64,000 nucleotides of DNA from Nitrososphaerota archaeon (GTDB lineage: Archaea; Thermoproteota; Nitrososphaeria; Nitrososphaerales; UBA183): NCBI GenBank assembly GCA_027386095.1, contig DAHXUN010000003.1, positions 243,997-307,996 of the forward strand. The letters are read 5' to 3'. Under the pieces are notes generated by a model that saw only the letters and a list, made by a program, of their open reading frames with translations, made no database searches and was not told where the DNA came from. Positions 43,231 through 52,412 of the stretch are shown in pieces. Each line of letters opens with the position of its first letter. The stretch's first letter is position 1. Made by a program: the position numbers and the translations under genes.

Positions 43231-43440
43231 ATGGACTGGACCTTCAATATGGTTGCCCAGCTCCTCGTGTCATCGAGGCGCGAGAGGGTCGCGCTCATCC
43301 CGCTCCTGGTCTTCGCGTCTTCCTTCTCCTTCGCCGCCTCGGAGCTCGTGATGCTCGTCCTTGTGGGCTTCTTCATAGCGAAGCTCCAGTGCTACAGGTT
43401 CGTCAACCTGGTCCTAGGGACGTTCCAGACCCCGCGCTGA
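43231..43440 (+). CDS. Small two-helix membrane protein
   Basis: A 69-residue frame from ATG 43231. It has a polar, basic start (VSSRRER) and two hydrophobic stretches (VALIPLLVFASSFSFAAS and ELVMLVLVGFFIAKL), ending TPR. Codons upstream in the same frame also look protein-like back to about 43160, so the true start could be an earlier non-ATG codon. Function unknown; about 75 bp before the end of the convergent permease. Confidence 0.45.
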   Translation: MDWTFNMVAQLLVSSRRERVALIPLLVFASSFSFAASELVMLVLVGFFIAKLQCYRFVNLVLGTFQTPR

Positions 43441-43513
43441 ACCCTCACCCTCGGGGCCCTGGTTCCACTGCCACCGGCTTCTGTAGGATGTCTCCGCTTG
43501 GATGACCTGTTGC

Positions 43514-45166
43514 TCACTCTGGCGGGATCTGCTTGTAGGAGAGGCCCAGCTCCACCCCCTGCCTTCTTCTGACCGCCCTTGCCACGAGGTAGATCGCGAT
43601 GCAGAAGATGAACAGTCCGAGGACGAACTCGTCTGACTGCAGCAGCGGATAGGTCAGGAAGAGGTTGGGGCCGGCGACGTACTCGTAAGCTAGGAAGAGG
43701 TTGAACGCCAGCGCCAATCCACCTGCCACCGAGACCGCTGGGATCCTCCAGATCTTGTACCTGCTGACAGGGGACGCGGCGTACACGTCCTTCAGCCTGA
43801 ACGGGAACACTATGGCGGTGACGCAGATAAGGAGGTAGGCGACCTCCGTCCCGAACCCCGCCGAGGCGACGTAGGACCCTATGGCGTTGAACTGGTACAC
43901 GACGAAGTACAGCCAGACCATGCTACCTGCGAAGGAAACCAGCAGGGCCACGAGCGGTGCCCCAGACCCGGGCCTGACAGATGAGACTCTGCTCGGAAGG
44001 ACCCTGTCCATGGCCGCGCCGAGCATGATCCTCGTGCTGGCGAAGTAGACTATCAGCACCACCTGGAATATCCCCATCATCATCCCGATGAATATCACCC
44101 CGAGGACGATCGGGTTCTCCGACAGGAGGCTGATGATGTAAGGGAAGAATGGGTTTGGGACGACGTTCAGTACCGCGCCGACGGGTCCGGGGTTCCCCCC
44201 GAACCAGAGCCCGTTGAAGGCGTGGATGAACTCTAGGCCGACCGTCCCAGAGTAGGCGTACCAGGTCACCGCCCAGACGGCCCCTATGACCAGGTACGAC
44301 CCCACGATCTGAAGCAGTTGCGACCTGAAGTTCCCTGCCCGTTTTATCTCGCCGAGGTTGTAGATGGACCAGCCGGCATACCCCAGCGACAGCCAGGCGA
44401 TGGCCCAGAGCGTTATCGTCTCGTAGGCGCTGAACTTCTGCCCCAGGCTCACGCCCCCTGCCTGCGCCGCGCTGATGACGGCCTGGTATGCGTCCGGCCC
44501 GACGGTCCTGTTGTAGGAGTACACGGCCGCGTTGAAGCTGCTGACGAAGTCCTGGTGAGTGCTCGTCAGGAGGAGGCCGAGCATCGTCAGCAGGGAGAGG
44601 AGAGCCCCCGCGAAGAGGACGTACTGCACCTTCACGTAGAACCTCACCCCTCTGGCGGCCACCAGGAGGCCCAGAAGGAGGATGGCCGCGGTGATTCCGA
44701 AGGTCGCCCCTGGCGCCTGGAGCCCGGTGGCAAGCGAAGCGTAGGTCGCGCCCCCGGTAACGTGGGCGAGCTCGGCGAAGAGCGGCTGAAGGCAGAGGGT
44801 GACCATCACAGACCCTAGGAATGCCGAGAAGAACCACTGCCAGACCGACCAGGCGCTGAACGTGGCTGCGAACCCGACCGCCGGATTCAAGATCCTGCTC
44901 TGCCAGACGTAGTCCCCCCCGGCCCGGGGCATCGACGACGCCAGCATGGAGACCACGACGTAGAATGGGACCGCCGCGAGGACCGTGGTCAGCACACCGA
45001 CGCCCACGTCCCCGCCCGGGAGGACGGCCGGCCCGTAGCTGAAGAGGACGGCCTCTGTGAAGCCCGTCAGCCCCACCGCCATCATGTTGTAGATGAACGC
45101 GTGGTGCGGGGACATCGCCCTCACGAGGCCCGTAGACTCCCTGACGAAGACCCTCTCTTCCGCCAA
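43514..45166 (-). CDS. APC-superfamily amino-acid permease
   Basis: A 550-residue membrane carrier with about 12-14 helices. The N-terminal helix 1 break (SYGPAVLPGGDVGVG), ASSMPRAGGDYVWQSRILNP and the GWSIYNLGEIKRAGN loop match the amino acid-polyamine-organocation family. TTG 45166 has a CGTTTATAG box (- strand) about 28 nt upstream. It is divergent from a class V aminotransferase and near another, so it may bring in their substrate. Confidence 0.88.
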   Translation of the reverse strand: MAEERVFVRESTGLVRAMSPHHAFIYNMMAVGLTGFTEAVLFSYGPAVLPGGDVGVGVLTTVLAAVPFYVVVSMLASSMPRAGGDYVWQSRILNPAVGFAATFSAWSVWQWFFSAFLGSVMVTLCLQPLFAELAHVTGGATYASLATGLQAPGATFGITAAILLLGLLVAARGVRFYVKVQYVLFAGALLSLLTMLGLLLTSTHQDFVSSFNAAVYSYNRTVGPDAYQAVISAAQAGGVSLGQKFSAYETITLWAIAWLSLGYAGWSIYNLGEIKRAGNFRSQLLQIVGSYLVIGAVWAVTWYAYSGTVGLEFIHAFNGLWFGGNPGPVGAVLNVVPNPFFPYIISLLSENPIVLGVIFIGMMMGIFQVVLIVYFASTRIMLGAAMDRVLPSRVSSVRPGSGAPLVALLVSFAGSMVWLYFVVYQFNAIGSYVASAGFGTEVAYLLICVTAIVFPFRLKDVYAASPVSRYKIWRIPAVSVAGGLALAFNLFLAYEYVAGPNLFLTYPLLQSDEFVLGLFIFCIAIYLVARAVRRRQGVELGLSYKQIPPE

Positions 45167-45190
45167 TCAGCCCTCGAGCCAAGAGACAAT

Positions 45191-45199
45191 CTATAAACG
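45191..45199. promoter_or_regulatory. TATA-like element between permease and aminotransferase
   Basis: CTATAAACG. On the - strand it is about 29 nt before the permease TTG (leaderless). On the + strand it is about 40 nt before the aminotransferase TTG, leaving a short leader if it works both ways. Confidence 0.5.
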
Positions 45200-45234
45200 A
45201 TTCACGTCGCCGCACCGCCGGGGCGGACTCACCA

Positions 45235-46359
45235 TTGCTGATCTACACCCCGGGGCCGACTGAGGTCCCTCCAAGGGTCCTCCGGAGGATGGCGCGGCCC
45301 ATAACGAACCCCGACCTGGACCCGGCCTTCGCGAGGTCCTACGAGTCGACCCAGGAAAAGCTGAAGCGGCTGATGAAGACGAAGAACGACGTCCTGATCA
45401 TGTCAGGGGAGGGGCTCCTCGGGCTCGAAGCCGCGGTCGCGTCACTCGTGGAGAAAGGCCAGAAGGTGCTCACGATCGCCAACGGCGTGTTCGGCGAGGG
45501 CTTCGTCGACCTCGTGAAGATGTACGGGGGCGTCCCGACTTCGGTCCGCTCCCCGTACGACCGACCGGTGGACCCCGAGTCTGTCGCTGCTGCCCTCGAC
45601 GCCGACAGGGAGATACGGGTGGCCACCTTCGTCCACTGCGAGACACCCAGCGGTGTCCTGAACCCGCTGGGTGAGGTGGCCTCGGCATGCCGGAAGCGGG
45701 GGGTCCTTCTCATAGCCGACGCCGTCTCGTCCCTGGGCGGGACCCCGGTGGAGACCGATTCGTGGGGGATCGATATCTGCCTAGGAGGGAGCCAGAAGTG
45801 TCTGAGCGCCCCGCCGGGGCTTGCGCTCGTCTCGGTGAGCGAGCGGGCATGGGACGTCGTGAGAAGGCGCGGCGCCAGTATACCTTCATACTACGCGAGC
45901 CTCTGGCAGTGGGAGGAGTGGTGGAACAGGAGAAGGCTCTTCCCATACACTCCTTCTGTTTCAGACATCGGCGCCCTCGACGAGGCCCTGGACATCGCCC
46001 TGAAGGAGGGGCTCCCGCGAGCCTTCGAGCGCCACAAGCGGATCTCGAAGATGGTCCTGTCCGGCTGCAGGGACATGGGCCTCGTGCCATATCCCAAGAG
46101 CGACGCCTACCACTCCCCGACCGTCACCGCGCTCAGGCGCCCTACGCGGATCCCAGAGACAGGCCTTCTGAGGCGGATGGAGGAGGGGTACGGGGTGATG
46201 ATAGCCGGGTCCTGGGGGAAGCTCGCTGGGAGGGTCCTGAGGCTTGGGAACATGGGGTACAACGCTAGGCCAAGGAAGGCGAAGGCGGCGCTTCTGGCTC
46301 TCGAAGGGGCGCTGAAGGACCTGGGTTTCGTCTCCGGGGGCCGCTCAGCTCAGGTCTGA
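45235..46359 (+). CDS. Class V aminotransferase, copy 2
   Basis: A 374-residue PLP enzyme starting LIYTPGPTEVPPRV, with the PLP lysine in GGSQKCLSAPPG. Overall it resembles copy 1 at 41684 but is clearly diverged, so it probably uses a different amino donor. It is divergent from the permease across a 69-bp gap. TTG 45235 is the start. Confidence 0.9.
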   Translation: MLIYTPGPTEVPPRVLRRMARPITNPDLDPAFARSYESTQEKLKRLMKTKNDVLIMSGEGLLGLEAAVASLVEKGQKVLTIANGVFGEGFVDLVKMYGGVPTSVRSPYDRPVDPESVAAALDADREIRVATFVHCETPSGVLNPLGEVASACRKRGVLLIADAVSSLGGTPVETDSWGIDICLGGSQKCLSAPPGLALVSVSERAWDVVRRRGASIPSYYASLWQWEEWWNRRRLFPYTPSVSDIGALDEALDIALKEGLPRAFERHKRISKMVLSGCRDMGLVPYPKSDAYHSPTVTALRRPTRIPETGLLRRMEEGYGVMIAGSWGKLAGRVLRLGNMGYNARPRKAKAALLALEGALKDLGFVSGGRSAQV

Positions 46360-46455
46360 CAGATCCCGTCCCCGTCCTCTGACCTCCCATCCTAATGCCG
46401 AGTATCTTTCGGCCCCCGACCAGTTCTCCCCGCGCACCAGCAGACGGAGTGACGG

Positions 46456-48099
46456 TCAAGCGGAGGGGCTCCCTCCCCCTCCATCCTCCCCGAGGGACTC
46501 GACCAGCCTCCGAAGGATCTCCCTCTCGAGTATCGTCCCTATCATCCTCCCCCTTACGTCTATGACGGCTACTATTGGGACGTTGGTCTCCTTGAAGGTG
46601 GTGGTGAGGTTGAGCCCGGGTTCGCTCTCGCTCACCCTCACGACGTCTGCCAGTGGGCAGTCGTATACCATCATAGTCGCCATCTCCCTCCTGGAGAGGC
46701 TGATGATGTCGTGCATGAGCAACGTGGCGACCGGCCTTTTCTCGCGGTCGACGACTACGGCCGCCCTTGCGTCGAAGTTGGAGAGCTTCCGCATTGCATC
46801 CATCGCGGGCTCGTCGTAGGAGACCGTCACTGTGGGGAGGGTCTTGCAGATTTCGGCCGCCGTCATCGACAGGAGTCTCTGCCTGACCACCCTCTTCTCT
46901 GTCCCGGATTCGTGGTCTACGGAAACTAGGGGCGCGCGCGCCCTGAAGAGCAGCGGGGCCGCAAGGGAGAGCATGGCTATCGCCAACGCGGTCGCCGAAT
47001 AGACGAAGCCCCCTATCAGGGCGATGCCGGCGGTGAGCGCTGATACCAGAAGCGCAGCGTCGACCCCCCCTTTGACGCAGGTCCCGAAGGCGTTCCTCCA
47101 CCTGCCGATCTGGAAGAACCCCGCGGATATCCCTCCCATCGCGGCCCCCGAGGCGAGGGCTACGCCGAACAAAGCGAGCCCGGCGAGCAAGAGAGCCGGG
47201 CTAACCCGCACGAAGTACAGCCCAAAGCCGGCGAAGAACATGGGCTCGAAGAAACCATAGGTGAATGCCCTGAGCTTCTCCATCAAGACCGGCCTCGCCG
47301 CTAGGAACTTCTGCATCAACAGGCCGAGAAAAAGGGCCACGATTGCCGCGTTGAATCCAGCTAGCTGGCCGACGAAGCCTGCGATGAGCAGGATGGAGAT
47401 GATTATTGCGAACACCGCCTCTCTGCTCTTGAACCTGCTTTCGACCCTCTCGAGCAGCGGGATCATGACGTACCTCCCGAAGGCGACAATCCCCAGGATG
47501 GCGACGGCAAGCTCAGCTGCTGTCACTGTGACGGAGAGCGCCGTGATGGCCCGCCCGGCGAGGTCTGACACGAAGGAGTAGAGTATGACGGCTGCGACCT
47601 CTATGACGAGGACCTGCGAGAAGATGGCGGTGCCGTCTGCGGTCCTTGCCAGGCCCGTGTCCGTCAGCAGCCTGGACAGGGGACCGGCGCTGCTCATCCC
47701 CACCACTATCCCTATCACTACGGCTGCGACGACCTGATGGAACACGAGGTAGGACAGCAAAGCGACTGCTACGAAGCGGACCGCGAACTGCGCCAGAGAG
47801 ATTGCAATCGACGCCTTCTTCGCCAAGGCACCTCTGAGCCTGTCTGCTTCGAACTCCTCGGCGCCGCTCACGAAGAGGAGGAAGTCTATCCCGATTGTGA
47901 CGAAGAGCGTGATAGTGGGGAGCACTTGGATGACGTCGGACACCCCAGGGCCAAGGAGGATGCCAACAAAGATCGCCCCGACGAACGGTATCAGGCCTAG
48001 CTTCCGGAACGCTTCTTCCCCAAGCTTGGCGCCCACAAGAAGAATCCCGAGGTATGCGAGCGACGCGACGTCCACCGGCAGTGAGGAGAAGATTGCCAT
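46456..48099 (-). CDS. Cation/proton antiporter with C-terminal CBS pair
   Basis: A 547-residue CPA2/KefB-like transporter. About twelve helices fill residues 1-390, with family segments VGAIFVGILLGPGVSDV and SSAGPLSRLLTDTGLART. The last 140 residues form two CBS domains (TVSYDEPAMDAMRKLSNFDA, VRVSESEPGLNLTTTFKETN) that usually sense adenine nucleotides or ionic strength. ATG 48099 is preferred to TTG 48126 because a GTTAAATCC box lies about 40 nt upstream. A second antiporter gene precedes it. Confidence 0.88.
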   Translation of the reverse strand: MAIFSSLPVDVASLAYLGILLVGAKLGEEAFRKLGLIPFVGAIFVGILLGPGVSDVIQVLPTITLFVTIGIDFLLFVSGAEEFEADRLRGALAKKASIAISLAQFAVRFVAVALLSYLVFHQVVAAVVIGIVVGMSSAGPLSRLLTDTGLARTADGTAIFSQVLVIEVAAVILYSFVSDLAGRAITALSVTVTAAELAVAILGIVAFGRYVMIPLLERVESRFKSREAVFAIIISILLIAGFVGQLAGFNAAIVALFLGLLMQKFLAARPVLMEKLRAFTYGFFEPMFFAGFGLYFVRVSPALLLAGLALFGVALASGAAMGGISAGFFQIGRWRNAFGTCVKGGVDAALLVSALTAGIALIGGFVYSATALAIAMLSLAAPLLFRARAPLVSVDHESGTEKRVVRQRLLSMTAAEICKTLPTVTVSYDEPAMDAMRKLSNFDARAAVVVDREKRPVATLLMHDIISLSRREMATMMVYDCPLADVVRVSESEPGLNLTTTFKETNVPIVAVIDVRGRMIGTILEREILRRLVESLGEDGGGGSPSA

Positions 48100-48222
48100 T
48101 CCCGCCGCCCCCTGATTCGACTCCAACAGTCGGGGGATTTAACTGGCTCACATGGTCCCGCTGGTCTCAGCCGCCGCAGGCCCCCGTCGAGTCGCCTCCC
48201 ACTCGGTGGGGTGCGCTCGGCT

Positions 48223-49767
48223 TCACGTCTCGCTGGCACGGACCTCCTTCGCGAGGACGTCCTCCAGCGAGTCGAAGTACGATCTCGTCCCATGCGGCAT
48301 CGAGTCTCTGTTCTTCCTGATCGCGTCCACTATGTATGGGACCGCACTCTTCGAGACCTTGAACTCGCCCGCCTTGCCGCCCCCAACGCTCAGCCTGGGG
48401 ATGCTGACTTTGCCCTTAACGTCCGGAGGGGCTGCGTCCTTGGCGTCCTCTTCGACCTTCTCCGCCCACTTCTCCAACTGCCCCTGCTCGAGCCCATCCA
48501 CCATCTGGCTCAGCTCCTTCACGAGGGGTGCGATGGTAGCCAGCGACCCGAGGTCGAGCCCGTCTGTCTCTCCGGAGAAGATCTTCGCCCCCCCGGCCGC
48601 GACCACGTTAGTCCCAATGATCACCAGCGCGGCTATGGGGAGTATCTGACTCGCTCCAGCGACTCCGTCCGCCACCAGCGTCGTGGCCAGCAGCGCCGGC
48701 GTGAGCCCCTGGGCCATCATCGTCTCTATCAGTCTCCTGCTCTTGGCCGACTTCTTCCAATCCACGGCCTCCGTGCTCAGCACCCGGGCGCCCACCAGGA
48801 TTCCCATCACGGCCAGCGACTCGATGTAGAGCTGGGGGGACGTCAGAGTGTCGAGAGGGAGGGAGAACCCGAGGAAGAAGAGAAAGAAGGTCCTCAAGAA
48901 GAAGGAGATCTCCGTCTGGAACGCCGAGATGTAGTTCAGGGAGACCGCCGGCATGACAACCCCGAGGCCCAACGAGGCAGGGAGGTCAGCCAGGTTCTTC
49001 ATCACCAGGCCGATGGCCAGGACAGTGATCACACCGCTACCGCTTATGTCTCCGATCAGCACGTATGCCAGGAGGACGTATCCCACGGTGGCTGCGTAGA
49101 AGTAGTCTGACTGCCCGACCGCCCTGGCGACCCTGACCCACGCGAGCCCGAGGATGACCCCCCCTACCAGGCCGATGGAGAGCTGCTGGAAGAAGCTTGA
49201 AGAGATGGCTGACAGTCCGCTGAGGTCCAGCGGGGCGTTCTGGTTGTACCCGTTCAAGAGGACGGTGAACAGGATTATCAGCACGAGCGAATCGTATACC
49301 GACTCCAGCGAGAGGTTCGAGACAAGCCCCTGCTGCGAGATCCTGCTCCCCATATAGGGGACTATGATCATCGAGATCTCCCCCCCTATTATCGAGCCGA
49401 GGAACAGGGCCTGGTACAGGTTCCAGTGCAGGATAGAGGTGAAGACGAAGGTTGTCACGAGGATGGAGAGGAGCATGTAGACGCTCGAGCGGACGATCGC
49501 CGACCTCCCTTCAGAAGCGACCTCCCGGACCTTCAGACTCATGCCTATGTCGAAGACCACCATCGCTAGTGTGACCTGGGACAGGAGCGGGAGCATCGCG
49601 TTGACGGTGGACGATGGGAGGACAGCGAACCAGCGGGTCGCTATCCCGGCGGCTATCAGGAAGAGCGTCTGGGGTATCCCTTTCTTCTTGAGCAGGAGGT
49701 TCCCTACGAACCCGATGAATATGATGGAAGAGAGCACCAGCAGGAACGTCTCAGGGGACAGGGCCAA
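48223..49767 (-). CDS. Cation/proton antiporter, second copy
   Basis: A 514-residue CPA2-type transporter with about twelve helices and a soluble C-terminal tail of about 120 residues without CBS signatures. Segments VFDIGMSLKVREVASEGR and GSIIGGEISMIIVPYMGSRI fit the family. TTG 49767 is the start. It lies upstream of the CBS-bearing copy on the same strand with a 124-bp gap. Confidence 0.85.
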   Translation of the reverse strand: MALSPETFLLVLSSIIFIGFVGNLLLKKKGIPQTLFLIAAGIATRWFAVLPSSTVNAMLPLLSQVTLAMVVFDIGMSLKVREVASEGRSAIVRSSVYMLLSILVTTFVFTSILHWNLYQALFLGSIIGGEISMIIVPYMGSRISQQGLVSNLSLESVYDSLVLIILFTVLLNGYNQNAPLDLSGLSAISSSFFQQLSIGLVGGVILGLAWVRVARAVGQSDYFYAATVGYVLLAYVLIGDISGSGVITVLAIGLVMKNLADLPASLGLGVVMPAVSLNYISAFQTEISFFLRTFFLFFLGFSLPLDTLTSPQLYIESLAVMGILVGARVLSTEAVDWKKSAKSRRLIETMMAQGLTPALLATTLVADGVAGASQILPIAALVIIGTNVVAAGGAKIFSGETDGLDLGSLATIAPLVKELSQMVDGLEQGQLEKWAEKVEEDAKDAAPPDVKGKVSIPRLSVGGGKAGEFKVSKSAVPYIVDAIRKNRDSMPHGTRSYFDSLEDVLAKEVRASET

Positions 49768-49981
49768 CAGCGGTCAACTCCAAGGTCCATACTGCCGCAT
49801 TCCGGGCACCCCCGGTCTGCCGGGCCTACCTCGCGACGTCAAACTCCCAGAGCAGCGAAGGGTAGGTATTTGAGCGCAGGCATCCAGTCTTGGGGTCTCC
49901 TCAGAGACTCTAGGCACCGGCTCCGGAGTGCTCGCCTGCACTTCATGCCTCTGGACGGCTTCGGATAAGCTCAAATACCCT

Positions 49982-50003
49982 CGATATCGGTGTTCCGATA
50001 TCG
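49982..50003. promoter_or_regulatory. Perfect palindromic operator of the PadR gene
   Basis: CGATATCGG-TGTT-CCGATATCG, a perfect 9-bp inverted repeat with a 4-nt centre. It lies between a CTCAAATACC TATA-like box (49971-49980) and the padR ATG at 50016, over the expected transcription start, where a bound repressor would block the polymerase. Confidence 0.75.
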
Positions 50004-50015
50004 GAAAAGATTGAC

Positions 50016-50453
50016 ATGTTCAACTTCGACTGGGCAAAGCGCACCCACAAGGGGCTGCGCCGCTGGATCCTCTACATCGTGCGGGACAACCCGAAGTCTG
50101 GCGCCGAGATAATGGACGTGATGGAGGCGAACCTCCAGGGATGGTGGAGGCCATCCCCAGGCTCGGTCTACCCTCTCCTGAAGCGCATGGTGGAGGAGGG
50201 GGTCCTCAGCCGCTCGGCTGACGACAAATATTCTCTGACCCAGAGCGGGCGGGAGGAAGTGGACCACCCCTGGCCGCTTTCTGAGCACCTAGGACAGGCG
50301 CCAAGGTCCGTTGAAGGCGCCATCGAAGTAATCTCTAGTTACACGTCGTACCTCGAAGACCTTTCCAGGTCCAATGACCCAAAGCTCACGGACGCGAGCA
50401 AGGAGATAAAGGAGATCGCTGCTCGGCTTTCAAAGCTAGGAGAGAGGGCATGA
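50016..50453 (+). CDS. PadR-family transcriptional repressor
   Basis: A 145-residue winged-helix regulator. GAEIMDVMEANLQGWWRPSP, GSVYPLLKRMVEEGVL and the wing SADDKYSLTQSG are the family core; the C-terminal helices (about residues 95-145) dimerise. It overlaps the following ABC ATPase by 4 bp. With the palindrome just upstream, it very likely represses its own operon and lets go when the exporter's substrate binds. Confidence 0.92.
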   Translation: MFNFDWAKRTHKGLRRWILYIVRDNPKSGAEIMDVMEANLQGWWRPSPGSVYPLLKRMVEEGVLSRSADDKYSLTQSGREEVDHPWPLSEHLGQAPRSVEGAIEVISSYTSYLEDLSRSNDPKLTDASKEIKEIAARLSKLGERA

Positions 50454-51454
50454 GTCAACAGCCGCTGGTCAAGGTGGAGGGGCTGTCGAAGAGCTTCGGG
50501 GCATTGAAGGCTGTAGACGGGGTCTCTTTTGAGATCAAGGAAGGGGAGGTCTTCGGGTTCCTCGGGCCCAACGGTGCAGGAAAGACCACGACCATAAGCA
50601 TGCTCACTACTCTTCTGAAGCCCTCGGGCGGGAGGGCTGAAATCGCCGGGTTAGACATACACAAGCATCCCAACGAGGTCAGGAGGGTCGTCGGGGTAGT
50701 CCCCCAGGAGTACACCGCCGACGAGGACCTGACGGGTCTGCAGAACATACTGCTCTGCGCCGACCTCTACGGCATACCGAGGAGCAACTCCAGGCCGCAC
50801 GCCATGGAGCTCCTGAAGCTCGTCGAACTCCAGGACGCGGCGAACAGGAAGGTCAGCACCTATTCGGGAGGGATGAGGCGGAGGTTGGAGCTCGCCAGCG
50901 GGTTGATCAACTACCCCAGGCTGCTCTTCCTAGACGAACCGACGCTGGGGCTGGACGTCCAGACGAGGACGGCCGTCTGGAGCTACATCAGGATGCTGAA
51001 GGAAGAGTACAAGATGACCCTCTTCCTCACCACCCACTACCTCGAGGAAGCGGACTCCCTCTGCGACAGGATAGCAATCGTGGACCACGGCCACATAGTG
51101 AAGATAGGCTCCCCGGACGAGCTGAAGGCCAGCATCGGCGGGGACATCATAGTCGTGGGGGTGGCGGAGGCAGAGCCCGACATCTCTGAGGACATCAAGA
51201 ACATACCGCTGGTGAGGGAAGTGAAGAAGTCGGGGCGGGAGTACAGGATAAAGTCTGAGGTCGGAGAAGAGTCTTCGATAAAGGTGATCGACCTGGTGAG
51301 GTCGAAGGGGCTGCACGTGACGAGGATCGCGCTGACCAAGCCGAGCCTCGACGAGGCTTACCTGGAGTTCACTGGGAGGAGCATCAGGGAGGAGGAGGCA
51401 GGGAAGATGGACGCCTTCAAGCAGAGGGTAACTATGATGCGGGCGAGGCGCTAG
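50450..51454 (+). CDS. ABC exporter ATPase (DrrA-like)
   Basis: A 334-residue ATPase. Walker A GPNGAGKTTT, signature YSGGMRRR, Walker B LLFLDEPTLGLD and switch TTHYLEEAD are all present, followed by a ~100-residue regulatory C-terminal domain as in DrrA/daunorubicin-type exporters. It partners the permease that follows. Controlled with padR. Confidence 0.93.
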   Translation: MSQQPLVKVEGLSKSFGALKAVDGVSFEIKEGEVFGFLGPNGAGKTTTISMLTTLLKPSGGRAEIAGLDIHKHPNEVRRVVGVVPQEYTADEDLTGLQNILLCADLYGIPRSNSRPHAMELLKLVELQDAANRKVSTYSGGMRRRLELASGLINYPRLLFLDEPTLGLDVQTRTAVWSYIRMLKEEYKMTLFLTTHYLEEADSLCDRIAIVDHGHIVKIGSPDELKASIGGDIIVVGVAEAEPDISEDIKNIPLVREVKKSGREYRIKSEVGEESSIKVIDLVRSKGLHVTRIALTKPSLDEAYLEFTGRSIREEEAGKMDAFKQRVTMMRARR

Positions 51455-51457
51455 ACC

Positions 51458-52408
51458 ATGGCCGACGACATCCCAGCAAGGTCTACGGCGACGGTCCAAG
51501 AGCAGGCCGCCGAGGCCGAGGACGAGAGGGAGGCGGAGAGGTCCTTCAGGGCGGCCCCCAAACTGAACAAGAGCCCCCTCCACGGCCTCTGGGCCCTCAC
51601 CAACAGGGACCTGGTGAAGTGGTACAAGAACCCCATCCAGCTGATCATCTCGCTCGTCCAGCCTGTGGTCTGGCTGGGCCTCTTCGGGAAGGCCTTCAAC
51701 ATTGGCGCCCTCTTTTCGAGCCAGCCGGGGGTCACCACGGCAGAGGTGAACGCCGTCAACCTCGCGACGTTCGGGACAACCAGCTACTTTTCGTACCTGG
51801 GGGCAGGGATGCTCGCGTTCATCATCCTCTTCACCGCTGCGTTCTCAGGAATGTCCGTCGTATGGGACAGGAGGTTCGGCTTCACCAACAAGGCGCTCAG
51901 CACCCCCGTCGGCCGCGGCGCCATAGTGACCAGCAAGATACTGCAGAGCGTCGTCCGCTCCCTGATACAGGCCGCAATCGTCCTGGCGATCGCGGTAATC
52001 CTCGGGATGGACACGGCCAGCTTCACTGTCTTGTCTGTCGCAGGATCCTTCGTCATCCTCTTCCTGATGGCCTTCGGGCTGTCATCGCTCTTCGTGATGC
52101 TCGCGCTCAGGTCCAGCGACTGGCAGACCCAGATGGCCGTCATAAACCTCCTCAACCTCCCGCTCCTCTTCGCGAGCAACGCGATGCTCCCGGTCAAGAT
52201 AATGCCGGGGTGGCTGCAGTCGGTGATCAGATTCAACCCTGTCAGCTACGCGGTCGACGGCGTGAGGCAGATGCTCTTGGGCTCTGCTTCGGCCACGGGC
52301 TACGCGGTCCTCGCCCCGCTCTGGGTCGACTTCAGCGTCCTGGTCGGCTTCGCCGCGCTCCTGGGGATACTCGGGATAGTCCTCTCCTGGAGACTCCTCT
52401 CCAGATAG
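51458..52408 (+). CDS. ABC exporter permease (DrrB-like)
   Basis: A 316-residue ABC-2 permease with six helices after a charged N-terminal tail of about 55 residues. RDLVKWYKNPIQLIISLVQP precedes helix 1 and the FNPVSYAVDGVRQMLLG motif before the last helix is the ABC-2 signature. It starts 3 bp after the ATPase. Together they should expel a hydrophobic compound. Convergent with the aldolase, with a 4-bp gap. Confidence 0.93.
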   Translation: MADDIPARSTATVQEQAAEAEDEREAERSFRAAPKLNKSPLHGLWALTNRDLVKWYKNPIQLIISLVQPVVWLGLFGKAFNIGALFSSQPGVTTAEVNAVNLATFGTTSYFSYLGAGMLAFIILFTAAFSGMSVVWDRRFGFTNKALSTPVGRGAIVTSKILQSVVRSLIQAAIVLAIAVILGMDTASFTVLSVAGSFVILFLMAFGLSSLFVMLALRSSDWQTQMAVINLLNLPLLFASNAMLPVKIMPGWLQSVIRFNPVSYAVDGVRQMLLGSASATGYAVLAPLWVDFSVLVGFAALLGILGIVLSWRLLSR

Positions 52409-52412
52409 AATG

